Source: Acetomicrobium sp. UBA3949 (GTDB lineage Bacteria > Synergistota > Synergistia > Synergistales > Acetomicrobiaceae). From it: a DNA stretch of 23,832 nucleotides. A program made the position numbers and the translations under genes. Under the pieces are notes generated by a model, which saw only the letters and a list, made by a program, of their open reading frames with translations, did not search any database and was not told the DNA's origin. The DNA lies in contig DGDP01000118.1 of the NCBI GenBank assembly GCA_002385485.1, positions 1-23,832 on the forward strand, written 5' to 3'. Below are positions 15,207 through 23,282 of this stretch, piece after piece (within the stretch, counting starts at the first letter, position 1; every line of letters begins with the position of its first letter).

Positions 15207-16118
15207 CTACTGTTTCTTATGATATAAACCCAACTTTTCTGATATAAAAGCCTCAAGTTCGGTGATTACGACCCCGGCAAATACGATCATTCCGCCCAAG
15301 ACGACCTGGGCGTTTACTAGCTCTTCACCAATTAGAACGGCGAATGCGTAGCCGGAGGGGCTTTCCAGGGAAAGCAACACGGCTGCGTGCACCTCGGGGC
15401 TATATCTTTGGGCGATGGTCTGCATTAAAAAGGGAATTACGGTGACGAATAAGACTACGTAGAAAATGCCCAACCAGGCTTTGAGCGGAACCGCTCGAAA
15501 GGAGGGAAAGGGTTCGATCAAAGACGCTGAAACCGTCAGGATTACGCTTGCCGAAACCATCTGAAGGAGCGTCAATGCTGCGGGATCTATTCTTCGGCTC
15601 AGGTTACCCACGAAAAGAACGTGGAGCGCACACCCCAGCGCAAGCAGCAGAGAAAGCGCGTCGCCTAAGTTAAAACTCATTCCGGGAGTAAATCCCATCA
15701 CTAGAAGTCCGGCAGTTGCCAGAACCGCTCCAACTGTAGCGACAGGCGACGGCATTTTTCTGTAAAATAGTGCGTACAATATGGGCACCATTACGACATA
15801 GCTACCTGTTATGAAAGATTGTTTCCCGGGAGTTGTAAAGAGCAGTCCGATGATGTGAGCCACAAAGGTACCTGCCAGTAAAGCTCCCAAGAGACACCCT
15901 AAAATGATATCTTGCTTGTTTAAAAGGGATAATCTTGAGTGAAAGAGCAAATAAAGAATACCTGCAGTCAGGAGAAAGCGAACCGACAGCAGCCAAAGGG
16001 GCGACATAAAACCAAGTAACCAGTTTGTCGTTCCAAAGCCGGACCCCCAAAGTATGGCCGTAATCAAAAGCGCCACATCCGCTAAAATTACGGTTTTTCT
16101 GCTGTTTGTCGCCGTCAT
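15207..16118 (-). CDS. EamA/DMT-family transporter
   Basis: A 303-residue inner-membrane protein with about ten hydrophobic segments arranged as two EamA repeats, as in drug/metabolite transporters that export amino acids or other small metabolites. The first repeat begins LLITAILWGSGFGTTNWLLG and the second begins near LGDALSLLLALGCALHVLFVG. The C-terminal half carries LESPSGYAFAVLIGEEL, close to the family's L-x-P-x-x-A-x(6)-GE motif. The ATG at 16118 has GGAG seven bases upstream. The gene follows trkH on the same strand after 87 bases but has its own promoter-like sequence, so it is probably separately expressed. Substrate cannot be told; amino-acid export would fit the peptide-using gene set. 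Confidence 0.88.
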   Translation of the reverse strand: MTATNSRKTVILADVALLITAILWGSGFGTTNWLLGFMSPLWLLSVRFLLTAGILYLLFHSRLSLLNKQDIILGCLLGALLAGTFVAHIIGLLFTTPGKQSFITGSYVVMVPILYALFYRKMPSPVATVGAVLATAGLLVMGFTPGMSFNLGDALSLLLALGCALHVLFVGNLSRRIDPAALTLLQMVSASVILTVSASLIEPFPSFRAVPLKAWLGIFYVVLFVTVIPFLMQTIAQRYSPEVHAAVLLSLESPSGYAFAVLIGEELVNAQVVLGGMIVFAGVVITELEAFISEKLGLYHKKQ

Positions 16119-16161
16119 CTCATTTCTCCAAGGGTTTCATTATTTCGTACACTGCATATTC

Positions 16162-16190
16162 ATTATACATCATTATCTGTGTAAGGGTAA
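16162..16190 (-). promoter_or_regulatory. Candidate promoter for the EamA transporter gene
   Basis: On the minus strand TTACCC (16185-16190) and a perfect TATAAT (16162-16167) have a 17-base spacer. It lies in the gap between trkH and the transporter gene. Confidence 0.45.
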
Positions 16191-16205
16191 GAAAGGATAC
16201 ATAGG

Positions 16206-17660
16206 TCATCTTTTCCACGTGTCAGGCAAAAAGAGCGCCATCATCGGATAAAGCTCCAGACGTCCAAAGAGCATGCAGAAGGAAAGTATCCATTTGACCG
16301 GCATAGCCAGATCTGCGTAATTATCCATGGGTCCGACGTTGCCCAGTCCCGGTCCGATATTTCCAAGGGTAGCAGCTACAGCGGCTATGGCAGTGATCAA
16401 ATCTACTCCCATTAATGTTAGCAGGAGAAAGGCAATCACGAATACGATTACATACAGCGATAAAAAGGCCAAAACGGAAAGGACAATACCCCATTCCACA
16501 GTTTTGTCATTGAGTCTCATCGAATAGTGAGCCCGCGGATGAATCAATGTCTTGAGCTCGATACCGACATGTTTGAGCAGGATCATGAGTCTTACGACTT
16601 TCATACCTCCACCGGTCGATCCGGCGCATCCTCCTATCAACATGAGGATGAGCAATAAGGACTGGGCATAAACCGGCCACTGTTCGTAGTCGGCCGTTAC
16701 AAAGCCTGTGGTCGTCATAATACTAACGGATTGGAAAGAAACGTAACGAATCGTTTTGGAGACGCTATCGTAAATATTGTTTTTAAACAATATTAGAGAT
16801 ATTGTAACGATTGCTCCTAAAATGACTATAAGATAAAATCTGAATTCCTCATCCCGCCACCATGCGTTTAGATCACGCCTTGCCAGCAATCTGTAATGTA
16901 ATGCAAAGTTAGCACCCGCCATGAACATAAATATGGTGACAACAGAATCGACGTAAAGGGAGTTGTATTGCCCCACGCTCCCGTTCAAAGGAGAGAACCC
17001 CCCCGTTGCCATTGTGCCGAATGTATGGGTAAGAGCTTCAAAGGGAGACAAACCTCCGACATACAAAAGAAAAGCCTCAAGAGCGCTTAAAAATAAGTAA
17101 ACTCCCCACAGGAGAAGAGCAGTATGATGTATTCTGGGCGTCAGTTTTTCGGGCACCGGCCCGGGCACCTCTGCACGAAAAAGTTGCCGTCCTCCCACTC
17201 CCAGGAAGGGAAGGATGGCCAATCCCAAAACGATGATCCCCATGCCGCCTAACCAATGGGTTAGGCTTCTCCAAAAAAGTATTCCTCTGCCGTTGGCCTC
17301 TATATCGGTCAATACTGTAGATCCTGTGGTTGTAAAACCCGATACGGCCTCGAAAAAAGCATCGGTATAGCTGGGAAGGGCTCCGGAAAGCCAAAATGGT
17401 AAAGCCCCTATGGCAGAAATCGAAAGCCAGGATAACCCCACTATCGCCAACGCTTCCCTCGGCCTCATATCAGTCGAGGTGGAATTGCTGCCGGCAAAAA
17501 GCAAAATTACGCTTATGGCAATTCCGATTATCATCGAAGAAAATATAGGACCGACTTCGGAAGAATTGTCTAAGTAAGCCCATGCAAGGGGCCACAACAT
17601 AAATAGCGATACTACTCCTACGATTAGTCCCAAAATTTTCGCTACGATATTGAAACGCAT
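16206..17660 (-). CDS. trkH: Potassium uptake protein TrkH
   Basis: A 484-residue inner-membrane K+ translocating subunit of the Trk system. The four pore-loop filter segments are visible in order: SGFTTTGST, FGTMATGGFSP, SIMTTTGFVTAD and AATLGNIGPGLG. The Gly-rich linker GGCAGSTGGGMKV that precedes the last membrane pair is typical of TrkH/KtrB, as is HWLGGMGIIVLGLAI. The start codon lies two bases after the trkA stop, with only a weak Shine-Dalgarno (AAGAGA), so translation is probably coupled to trkA. Together the two proteins form a nucleotide-gated K+ uptake complex for turgor and pH control. The C-terminus ends normally at LFLPDTWKR. Confidence 0.93.
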   Translation of the reverse strand: MRFNIVAKILGLIVGVVSLFMLWPLAWAYLDNSSEVGPIFSSMIIGIAISVILLFAGSNSTSTDMRPREALAIVGLSWLSISAIGALPFWLSGALPSYTDAFFEAVSGFTTTGSTVLTDIEANGRGILFWRSLTHWLGGMGIIVLGLAILPFLGVGGRQLFRAEVPGPVPEKLTPRIHHTALLLWGVYLFLSALEAFLLYVGGLSPFEALTHTFGTMATGGFSPLNGSVGQYNSLYVDSVVTIFMFMAGANFALHYRLLARRDLNAWWRDEEFRFYLIVILGAIVTISLILFKNNIYDSVSKTIRYVSFQSVSIMTTTGFVTADYEQWPVYAQSLLLILMLIGGCAGSTGGGMKVVRLMILLKHVGIELKTLIHPRAHYSMRLNDKTVEWGIVLSVLAFLSLYVIVFVIAFLLLTLMGVDLITAIAAVAATLGNIGPGLGNVGPMDNYADLAMPVKWILSFCMLFGRLELYPMMALFLPDTWKR

Positions 17661-17662
17661 GG

Positions 17663-19054
17663 CTATAGTCTCTTGGCACCTTTTTTATTTTCTTTTATAA
17701 ACATGGACAATATTTTGTCTTCATTGGGTGCATTTATGTAGAGCAATATTCTATCTCCCGGTTTCATCATAGTCATTCCGCCGGGAACAAAAATTTCATC
17801 GTTTCGTTGGATCAGGACTATAATAGCATAAGGGTACAGATGCAGATCGATAATTTTTTTACCTGCGACAGGAGATCCTTCGCCTATCACCAGATCAACC
17901 ATCTCGGCATTGATTTGTTTCACTGTGGACATGATAGCTCCTTTGGTGTTCAGCGTCACATAGCGCATTATGGCCGCCACGAGGGCTTCATGTGGGTTCA
18001 CCATAGCATCTAGAGAAAGCCGATTCTCGAGTTTTCTATACGTTTCGTGCCTGACAACGGCGATAGATTTTTTTGCGCCAAGTTCCTTGGCCAAAATTGC
18101 CACAAGTATGTTTAGCTCATCATTTGCCGTTGTAGCAACAAAACCATCTACATCGTCTATGCCTTCGCTAAGTAAAACATCTTCATCGGCTACGTTTCCC
18201 TGGAGGATAAGGGTTTTGGTTAATTCACTCGACAACCGCTGACATTTCTGAGGGTCGAGATCTATTAAACGGACGTCGATGTCTTTATAATTAGTCTCAA
18301 ATCTCCTGGCAACTTGAAAACCTATCTTCCCTCCTCCGGCTACCATGATGCGTTTTAATTTAAAATCCTCCTTTATGCCAAATAGACGCTCGAGTAAATG
18401 GGCATCTTTTTTCAGCGAAACGACATAGCATAGATCTCCCTTTTCCAATATTGTATTTCCGCGGGGTATAAAACCTTCCTTACTTTGTCTTTCCACGTAT
18501 ACAATTAGGGCATTCACGTCCGGACGAAGCTCCCTCACTTCTTTTAAGGGGCGGCCTGCCATAAGTGCTCCTTTTTTGATTCTCATTGCATATAAAGAAG
18601 CAATGCCGTCCCACAAGTCGTCGGAGACGATAATCGAACTCATGGATAGCATGTTTTCTATAACTCCCGCTACGGATCTTTCGGGAGAGATCATTTCATC
18701 TATACCTATTGCATCAGCCCAAATGCGGTTATCGGTGAACTCAAGGTTTCTGGCTCTGGATATGGTGTGCTTAACCCCGGCTTTTTTAGCGATCCAGCAT
18801 GACAAGATATTAACTTCGTCCCTATCGGTACATGCGATCAGCAAAGAAACGTCTCCGCCCTCATGTATGCCAGCCTGAGCCAGAATTTGCGGTCTGGCGC
18901 CGTTACCTGTGATGACCATCACGTCAAGCATTTCATCGATTTTAGCTGCCCTTTCTTCATCTTGCTCAATTACGATGACGTCATGTCCCAGGTCGACCAA
19001 TTTCTTCGCCACATTGAAGCCAACGTTCCCTCCGCCAACAACCACGGTTCGCAC
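17663..19054 (-). CDS. trkA: Trk system regulatory subunit TrkA
   Basis: A 463-residue cytoplasmic protein with two RCK halves that binds NAD(H) or ATP and gates TrkH. Each half starts with a Rossmann motif: VVVGGGNVGFNVAKKL at the N-terminus, with an acidic IEQDEE following, and MVAGGGKIGFQVARRF near residue 235, with LIDLDPQ following. TrkA_C-type ligand-binding segments follow each: GALMAGRPLKEVRELRPD after the first and GEGSPVAGKKIIDLHLYP after the second. The length is the normal duplicated form. The GTG start has AGGGTGA six bases upstream. It is the first gene of the trkA-trkH operon, divergent from the asparaginase gene. Confidence 0.94.
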   Translation of the reverse strand: MRTVVVGGGNVGFNVAKKLVDLGHDVIVIEQDEERAAKIDEMLDVMVITGNGARPQILAQAGIHEGGDVSLLIACTDRDEVNILSCWIAKKAGVKHTISRARNLEFTDNRIWADAIGIDEMISPERSVAGVIENMLSMSSIIVSDDLWDGIASLYAMRIKKGALMAGRPLKEVRELRPDVNALIVYVERQSKEGFIPRGNTILEKGDLCYVVSLKKDAHLLERLFGIKEDFKLKRIMVAGGGKIGFQVARRFETNYKDIDVRLIDLDPQKCQRLSSELTKTLILQGNVADEDVLLSEGIDDVDGFVATTANDELNILVAILAKELGAKKSIAVVRHETYRKLENRLSLDAMVNPHEALVAAIMRYVTLNTKGAIMSTVKQINAEMVDLVIGEGSPVAGKKIIDLHLYPYAIIVLIQRNDEIFVPGGMTMMKPGDRILLYINAPNEDKILSMFIKENKKGAKRL

Positions 19055-19073
19055 CGTGAATCACCCTTCCCAT

Positions 19074-19102
19074 TTTATATAGTCCTCGAAGCACAATTTT
19101 AA
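19074..19102 (-). promoter_or_regulatory. Candidate promoter for trkA-trkH
   Basis: On the minus strand TTAAAA (19097-19102) and TATAAA (19074-19079) are separated by 17 bases. A start near 19067 would leave a leader only about 13 bases long, just enough to include the Shine-Dalgarno site. Confidence 0.4.
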
Positions 19103-19130
19103 CATTACCCCCTCTTTTTTGAAACTCAAA

Positions 19131-19143
19131 AAGTGTTACACTT
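19131..19143. promoter_or_regulatory. Operator-like palindrome AAGTGTTACACTT
   Basis: AAGTGT and ACACTT form a perfect inverted repeat about one central base, in the trkA/asparaginase divergent region and 26 bases before the asparaginase ATG. It could bind a dimeric regulator. No convincing asparaginase promoter hexamers were found around it. Confidence 0.35.
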
Positions 19144-19169
19144 GTACTTACGTTTAGGAGGTGTTTAGG

Positions 19170-20159
19170 ATGTCGGGAAGCTCCAAGGTCTTGCTAGTAG
19201 CTGCGGGCGGAACCATTGGCATGATGTATGACGAACGTGCCAAGGGTTACGTGCCGAGCCTGAATGCAGGAGAAATGCTTTCATGGCTTAAATCCAAAAA
19301 TCTTCCATGCGAAGTAAGCGTAGTGGATTGGAGCCATCAGCCCAGCAGTCACTACAACATCAGGATGATGGCCGATCTTGTGGAATTATTGAGAAAGGAA
19401 GCCGCTCAAGGCCTTAGTGGGATAGTCGTGACCACCGGAACGGACTCCATGGAGGAAATGGCTTATTTGGTTGACCTCCTCTGGCCCTACCCCTACCCTG
19501 TGATATTTACCGGATCCATGGTGCCCCACGGAGAGTTGAGTTCTGACGGCCCTCTTAACTTATACCATTCCTTGCTTGCCGCTTCCTCCGAATCCACCTG
19601 GGGGCTCGGCGTTTTGGTATGTTATCAGGATCAATTGTTTGCTGCCAACGAGGTTTGTAAGCTCAATAGCTATAGAAGGGATGCCATAGCCACCCTCAAT
19701 AAGGGGCCCGTTGCCGAAATAGTGGCGAACAAGATATATGTGTTGAAAAAGCCAAAACGCGGAAGGGTAATCGAAGAGATGGTACAACCGGCAAAGGAAG
19801 TGGAGATCCTTTGGGCTACCCTGGGAGGCGGAGAGAGGATTTTAAAAATGCTGGCCGAGGACGAGAATCTGGAGGGGCTGGTCCTGGCCGGCTTTGGGGC
19901 TGGAAACGTAAATCCGGCGTGGGTACCACAAATAAGACAAATCGTTCGCAACGACGTACCTGTGGTCATTACCTCGAGATGTCTCCAGGCTCGAGTCTTG
20001 ACCTGCTATGGCTATGAAGGGAGCGCTCAAAAGTTGATAGAGCTTGGAGTCCTTACGGGCGGCAACCTGACTCCCCTTCAGGCCAGGTTAAAGCTGGCTG
20101 TGGGAATAGGTAAAGGCTTCACCGGAAAGGACCTACAAAGTTATCTGCTGGATCAATAA
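19170..20159 (+). CDS. L-asparaginase
   Basis: A 329-residue cytoplasmic asparaginase that hydrolyses asparagine to aspartate and ammonia. The first catalytic threonine is Thr15 in AAGGTIGM; the second catalytic pair is Thr91-Asp92 in TTGTDSMEEMAY. Both are in the order seen in the bacterial type I/II family. The Lys of the catalytic relay is likely in ANEVCKLNS. The C-terminal TSRCLQARVL and LGVLTGGNLTPLQARLKL segments are also standard. The ATG at 19170 is chosen because AGGAGGTG lies six bases upstream; an in-frame GTG at 19161 falls inside that site. No signal peptide is present, favouring the cytoplasmic type. It heads a run of five plus-strand genes. A glutaminase-asparaginase activity is possible. 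Confidence 0.92.
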   Translation: MSGSSKVLLVAAGGTIGMMYDERAKGYVPSLNAGEMLSWLKSKNLPCEVSVVDWSHQPSSHYNIRMMADLVELLRKEAAQGLSGIVVTTGTDSMEEMAYLVDLLWPYPYPVIFTGSMVPHGELSSDGPLNLYHSLLAASSESTWGLGVLVCYQDQLFAANEVCKLNSYRRDAIATLNKGPVAEIVANKIYVLKKPKRGRVIEEMVQPAKEVEILWATLGGGERILKMLAEDENLEGLVLAGFGAGNVNPAWVPQIRQIVRNDVPVVITSRCLQARVLTCYGYEGSAQKLIELGVLTGGNLTPLQARLKLAVGIGKGFTGKDLQSYLLDQ

Positions 20160-20213
20160 GAAGAAGTCAAAACCTTATTCGTTTGATTTTCAGTCGAGAG
20201 GAGAAAAAGCTCT

Positions 20214-21215
20214 GTGGATTACGAGACAATTTTACTGTTGTTCGATAGGGATCACCCATGTTGGGATGAAGAAACGCTAGTCTTGATCGGGGAAGATTGC
20301 AGGGGATTGAAAAAACTTGAGGATCTTGGATTCCTTGAGGCAGATAATGGGATTTACAGCCTCACCGAAAAAGGTCGTCAAGCCTTCAAAAAACTTTGTA
20401 TTGAGCAATTCATCGACGAAGAGCCCGCTACTTCTCCCAAGAGCTTTCAAGAAAAAAGACAGAGCCTCTGGCGCACCAGGCTTCAAGTTCTTTTGGACAA
20501 CAGCTTTACCTCGCGATGGGGGCTCAAGGAGTTTTATCCGGGAAAAGCCCTCAAATATGTGCCACCTTTAAGAGAAAGCCAAATATTCGAATTAAAGGAC
20601 AACCATATCGATTGGACATACCTATGCCACGAGAGCGTCGTCAAGATAAAGGAGCATTTTAACCTCACCGGCTTGAAGGCTCGCGAGGCGACTCCTCCAG
20701 GTATCGAAGAAATCAAAGCCTGGATGGAGGAAAACGAAATTTCTCGCGAATCTTTCGTTGTGGATTTGTTTTTTCTCTCTCGATACGATTTTGCCTACTA
20801 CATGCAATTTCCAAAGCATCCCAACGACATTTTAGGGCTTGTAAACGCCGACAGGTTCCTTTTCTTCAGGGCCTCTCCCCCCTTCGAGGATCATATTAAA
20901 GACTACATAGAAACGATAGGCAAGGTGCATCTTTTCCTGATGAACCAGCGGCACATATGTCTGCCGGGTTACTACGACCTGGATCTGGCTGATCAGGATT
21001 CGCTCAGTTGGGTGATTTGGGTTACCGAAACCGAGGAAGAAGCATTAAGGCTTGCCGACTGTGTTAAGCCCTTCGGCCAATCGCTGATTGAGCCTGCAAA
21101 GCCGATGGATATATGGATCATAAGCGCGGAAAAGCTCAAAGAGATTAGAGAAAAACAGGAGACGCTTTTTGACCTTTTCTCCTTGATAGCCCATCCTGTG
21201 GCAAGAACGATATAA
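20214..21215 (+). CDS. Unrecognised protein with winged-helix-like N-terminus
   Basis: A 333-residue soluble protein I cannot assign. Residues from about 25 to 62 look like a winged helix: LKKLEDLGFLEADNGIYSLT followed by EKGRQAFKKL has the recognition-helix, short beta-wing and Leu-Thr-x-x-Gly-Arg ending common in transcription factors. The remaining 270 residues contain aromatic and acidic stretches such as FVVDLFFLSRYDFAYYMQF and LPGYYDLDLADQDSLSW but no motif I know, and no membrane segment. The GTG start has GAGAGGAG upstream. It follows asparaginase by 54 bases and precedes cstA by 25, so it is very likely co-transcribed with both. A regulator or sensor of nitrogen or peptide use is possible but unproven. 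Confidence 0.8.
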   Translation: MDYETILLLFDRDHPCWDEETLVLIGEDCRGLKKLEDLGFLEADNGIYSLTEKGRQAFKKLCIEQFIDEEPATSPKSFQEKRQSLWRTRLQVLLDNSFTSRWGLKEFYPGKALKYVPPLRESQIFELKDNHIDWTYLCHESVVKIKEHFNLTGLKAREATPPGIEEIKAWMEENEISRESFVVDLFFLSRYDFAYYMQFPKHPNDILGLVNADRFLFFRASPPFEDHIKDYIETIGKVHLFLMNQRHICLPGYYDLDLADQDSLSWVIWVTETEEEALRLADCVKPFGQSLIEPAKPMDIWIISAEKLKEIREKQETLFDLFSLIAHPVARTI

Positions 21216-21240
21216 ATTTTTATAAAGGAGGTTTGAAGGG

Positions 21241-22995
21241 ATGAACACCTCGGTTTTATTGATAATCGGAATCGTCATTTATCTCGTCTGCTATTTATGG
21301 TACGGCAAAAGCCTCGAGCGAAGGGTCGTTGGGGCAGATAATTCTAGGCCAACCCCTGCGCATTCCAAGTTTGACGATGTAGATTTCGTTCCCTCGCACC
21401 CTGCCGTCTTATTCGGACATCACTTTGCTTCAATTGCAGGCGGAGCGCCAATACTCGGCCCTGCGTTGGCCATGGCTTGGGGTTGGTGGGCGGGTTTGCT
21501 TTGGATTTGGTTTGGAAACATATTGATTGGAGCAGTCCACGACTATTTGGCCATCATGGCCTCGGTACGACATGAGGGGAGATCGATCCAGTGGATAGCC
21601 GGCAAGATGATGCGCCCGCGCACGTCCAACCTTTTTCAGGTATTCGCTTACCTCACGCTTGTCCTGGCCCTTGCTGCGTTCGCTACATCTTTAGCATATC
21701 TATATATAGCCCGTCCCGACGTGGCGAGCATGTCCGTTTGGTTTATAGCAGCTGCAATTGTAACGGGTATTTTGCTGTACAAGCTGCGGATCAACTTTGT
21801 ATTAGGAAGCATTATTGGGATTTTCCTGACCCTCGGTGCTATATGGCTGGGGTCTTTGACCCCGCTAAGCATCAGTTATAAGGGGTGGTTAATTATATTT
21901 TTCGTATATATGATGGCGGCTAGTGCCTTGCCGGTGTGGATATTACTTCAACCGCGGGACTACCTTAACTCCTATATACTCGTCTTTGGACTTGCCCTGG
22001 GAGTTGTTGCCTTGATTTTTGTGGGCGCAAAGATGGAGTTGGCTGGCTTTACAAGTTGGAGCCCTAATATCGTCGGAGGAGTACCGTCTCCCTACTGGCC
22101 AGTCGTTCCCCTGATAATTGCCTGTGGTTCCCTCTCGGGGATACACGGGCTTATTGGCTCAGGAACAACCTCCAAACAGCTGGACAAGGAGACTCAGGGC
22201 CTTATCGTAGGCTACGGAGGCATGCTGACCGAAGGGTTGCTCTCTTCGGTCGTAACGGTGACCATTGCTGCCTTCGGCTTGCTCGTATTTAGGGAAGCAA
22301 GCGGAAAGCTCTCAGAAATCGGCGTGGTGGCCGAAAGCCTCAAGGAACCTCTCTATCTTGGCAAAAATTATGTAAAAGCCATAGGAGCTGTTGGAGGTCC
22401 CTTGGGCATTTTTACGGAAAGCTACGGAAGACTTTTCGAGCAGGCCTTTGGTATCTCTGCCCAGGCAGGGACGATCTTTTCGAGCCTGTGGGTTTCTGCC
22501 TTTACCCTTACCTCCATGGACACAGGGAACAGAGTGTTGCGTTTTGCCTGGGAAGAGGTGTGGGAGCCGCTCAAAAGCAGCGGAGGGACGTTTCACAGGG
22601 CGATTACCCACCGTTGGCTGGCGTCGGCTATACCATCGGCTCTGAGCATAGCTCTTGCCTGGGGCAAAGCCTATAGCGTGCTATGGCCAGCCTTCGGCGG
22701 CGCAAATCAAATGCTTGCAGCCGCTACTTTGTTAACTATCGCTCTGTGGGTGTTGCAGCTTGGCACTGCTCCCAAGGGGCACGTCAGGTTCATAATCGCC
22801 TGTGCCGGAGCTTTATGGTTTACAGTCTTCGTAGGGCTTTGGTGGTTTTTGTTTGCCGTCCCCTCTTCGCCTTTGGTGCGGGGATTCGTAGTTTTGGAGA
22901 TCCTTCTGGCCCTCGTATTCGTATATGATTTTTATCGTTCTTTGCAGAATACGTCGACTCTAAAAGCAAAATATCCCGAGACGATAAAGCCTTAA
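21241..22995 (+). CDS. cstA: CstA-family carbon starvation carrier
   Basis: A 584-residue polytopic inner-membrane protein of the CstA family; characterised members take up peptides or pyruvate. It opens with a single hydrophobic helix and YLWYGKSLERRVVG. The strongly conserved FVPSHPAVLFGHHFASIAGG and PILGPALAMAWGWW come next, followed by GAVHDYLAIMASVRHEGRS. Later segments LPVWILLQPRDYLNSY and SGIHGLIGSGTTSKQ are also family hallmarks, as is FGGANQMLAA near the end. It is shorter than the E. coli proteins of about 700 residues, as in other short anaerobe homologues. The ATG has AAAGGAGG at 21225-21232. Placement after asparaginase supports peptide or amino-acid-linked uptake. Substrate is not fixed by sequence. 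Confidence 0.92.
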   Translation: MNTSVLLIIGIVIYLVCYLWYGKSLERRVVGADNSRPTPAHSKFDDVDFVPSHPAVLFGHHFASIAGGAPILGPALAMAWGWWAGLLWIWFGNILIGAVHDYLAIMASVRHEGRSIQWIAGKMMRPRTSNLFQVFAYLTLVLALAAFATSLAYLYIARPDVASMSVWFIAAAIVTGILLYKLRINFVLGSIIGIFLTLGAIWLGSLTPLSISYKGWLIIFFVYMMAASALPVWILLQPRDYLNSYILVFGLALGVVALIFVGAKMELAGFTSWSPNIVGGVPSPYWPVVPLIIACGSLSGIHGLIGSGTTSKQLDKETQGLIVGYGGMLTEGLLSSVVTVTIAAFGLLVFREASGKLSEIGVVAESLKEPLYLGKNYVKAIGAVGGPLGIFTESYGRLFEQAFGISAQAGTIFSSLWVSAFTLTSMDTGNRVLRFAWEEVWEPLKSSGGTFHRAITHRWLASAIPSALSIALAWGKAYSVLWPAFGGANQMLAAATLLTIALWVLQLGTAPKGHVRFIIACAGALWFTVFVGLWWFLFAVPSSPLVRGFVVLEILLALVFVYDFYRSLQNTSTLKAKYPETIKP

Positions 22996-23021
22996 TTTAA
23001 GACTTGAGCGAAGGCAGTTAC

Positions 23022-23282
23022 ATGATCGGCGAGGACTTTTTTGAGCTTTTAAAGAAAATAACAAAACTTCAGGCCACGGATTACGTCAAAGCGGAACTTA
23101 CGGCGCAGGAAGAGGCATTTGCCCTTTTGCTTTTGGGCAGTTTCATCGGGCTGCCGGCTCCTTCGGCGGGGCTGGTAATCCGGCTTCTTCCTCATTTGGG
23201 GCCGGAACTTGAACTTTTAGAAAGGCGAGTGGCAGAAAGCGATGACCTTTTTGCGCAAGTTGCTGGGGTCCTCAGGATCTAG
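23022..23282 (+). CDS. Small hydrophobic protein of unknown function
   Basis: An 86-residue protein I do not recognise. A charged helical N-terminus (MIGEDFFELLKKITKLQATD) leads to a hydrophobic middle, FALLLLGSFIGLPAPSAGLV, that could be a membrane or membrane-docking segment. An acidic amphipathic helix closes the protein. The ATG at 23022 has GAAGG seven bases upstream; a TTG at 23004 has no ribosome site. It begins 26 bases after cstA and its last 41 bases overlap the ArsA-type ATPase gene, a strong sign of co-translation. ArsA/GET3 proteins handle metalloids or tail-anchored membrane proteins, so a small membrane partner is a reasonable inference, not a demonstrated one. Confidence 0.65.
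   Translation: MIGEDFFELLKKITKLQATDYVKAELTAQEEAFALLLLGSFIGLPAPSAGLVIRLLPHLGPELELLERRVAESDDLFAQVAGVLRI

Noticed and set aside
20160..20213. Possible terminator after asparaginase
   Set aside because: Only a five-pair TCAAA/TTTGA stem followed by four T's, too weak; the next gene has its own ribosome site and is likely co-transcribed.
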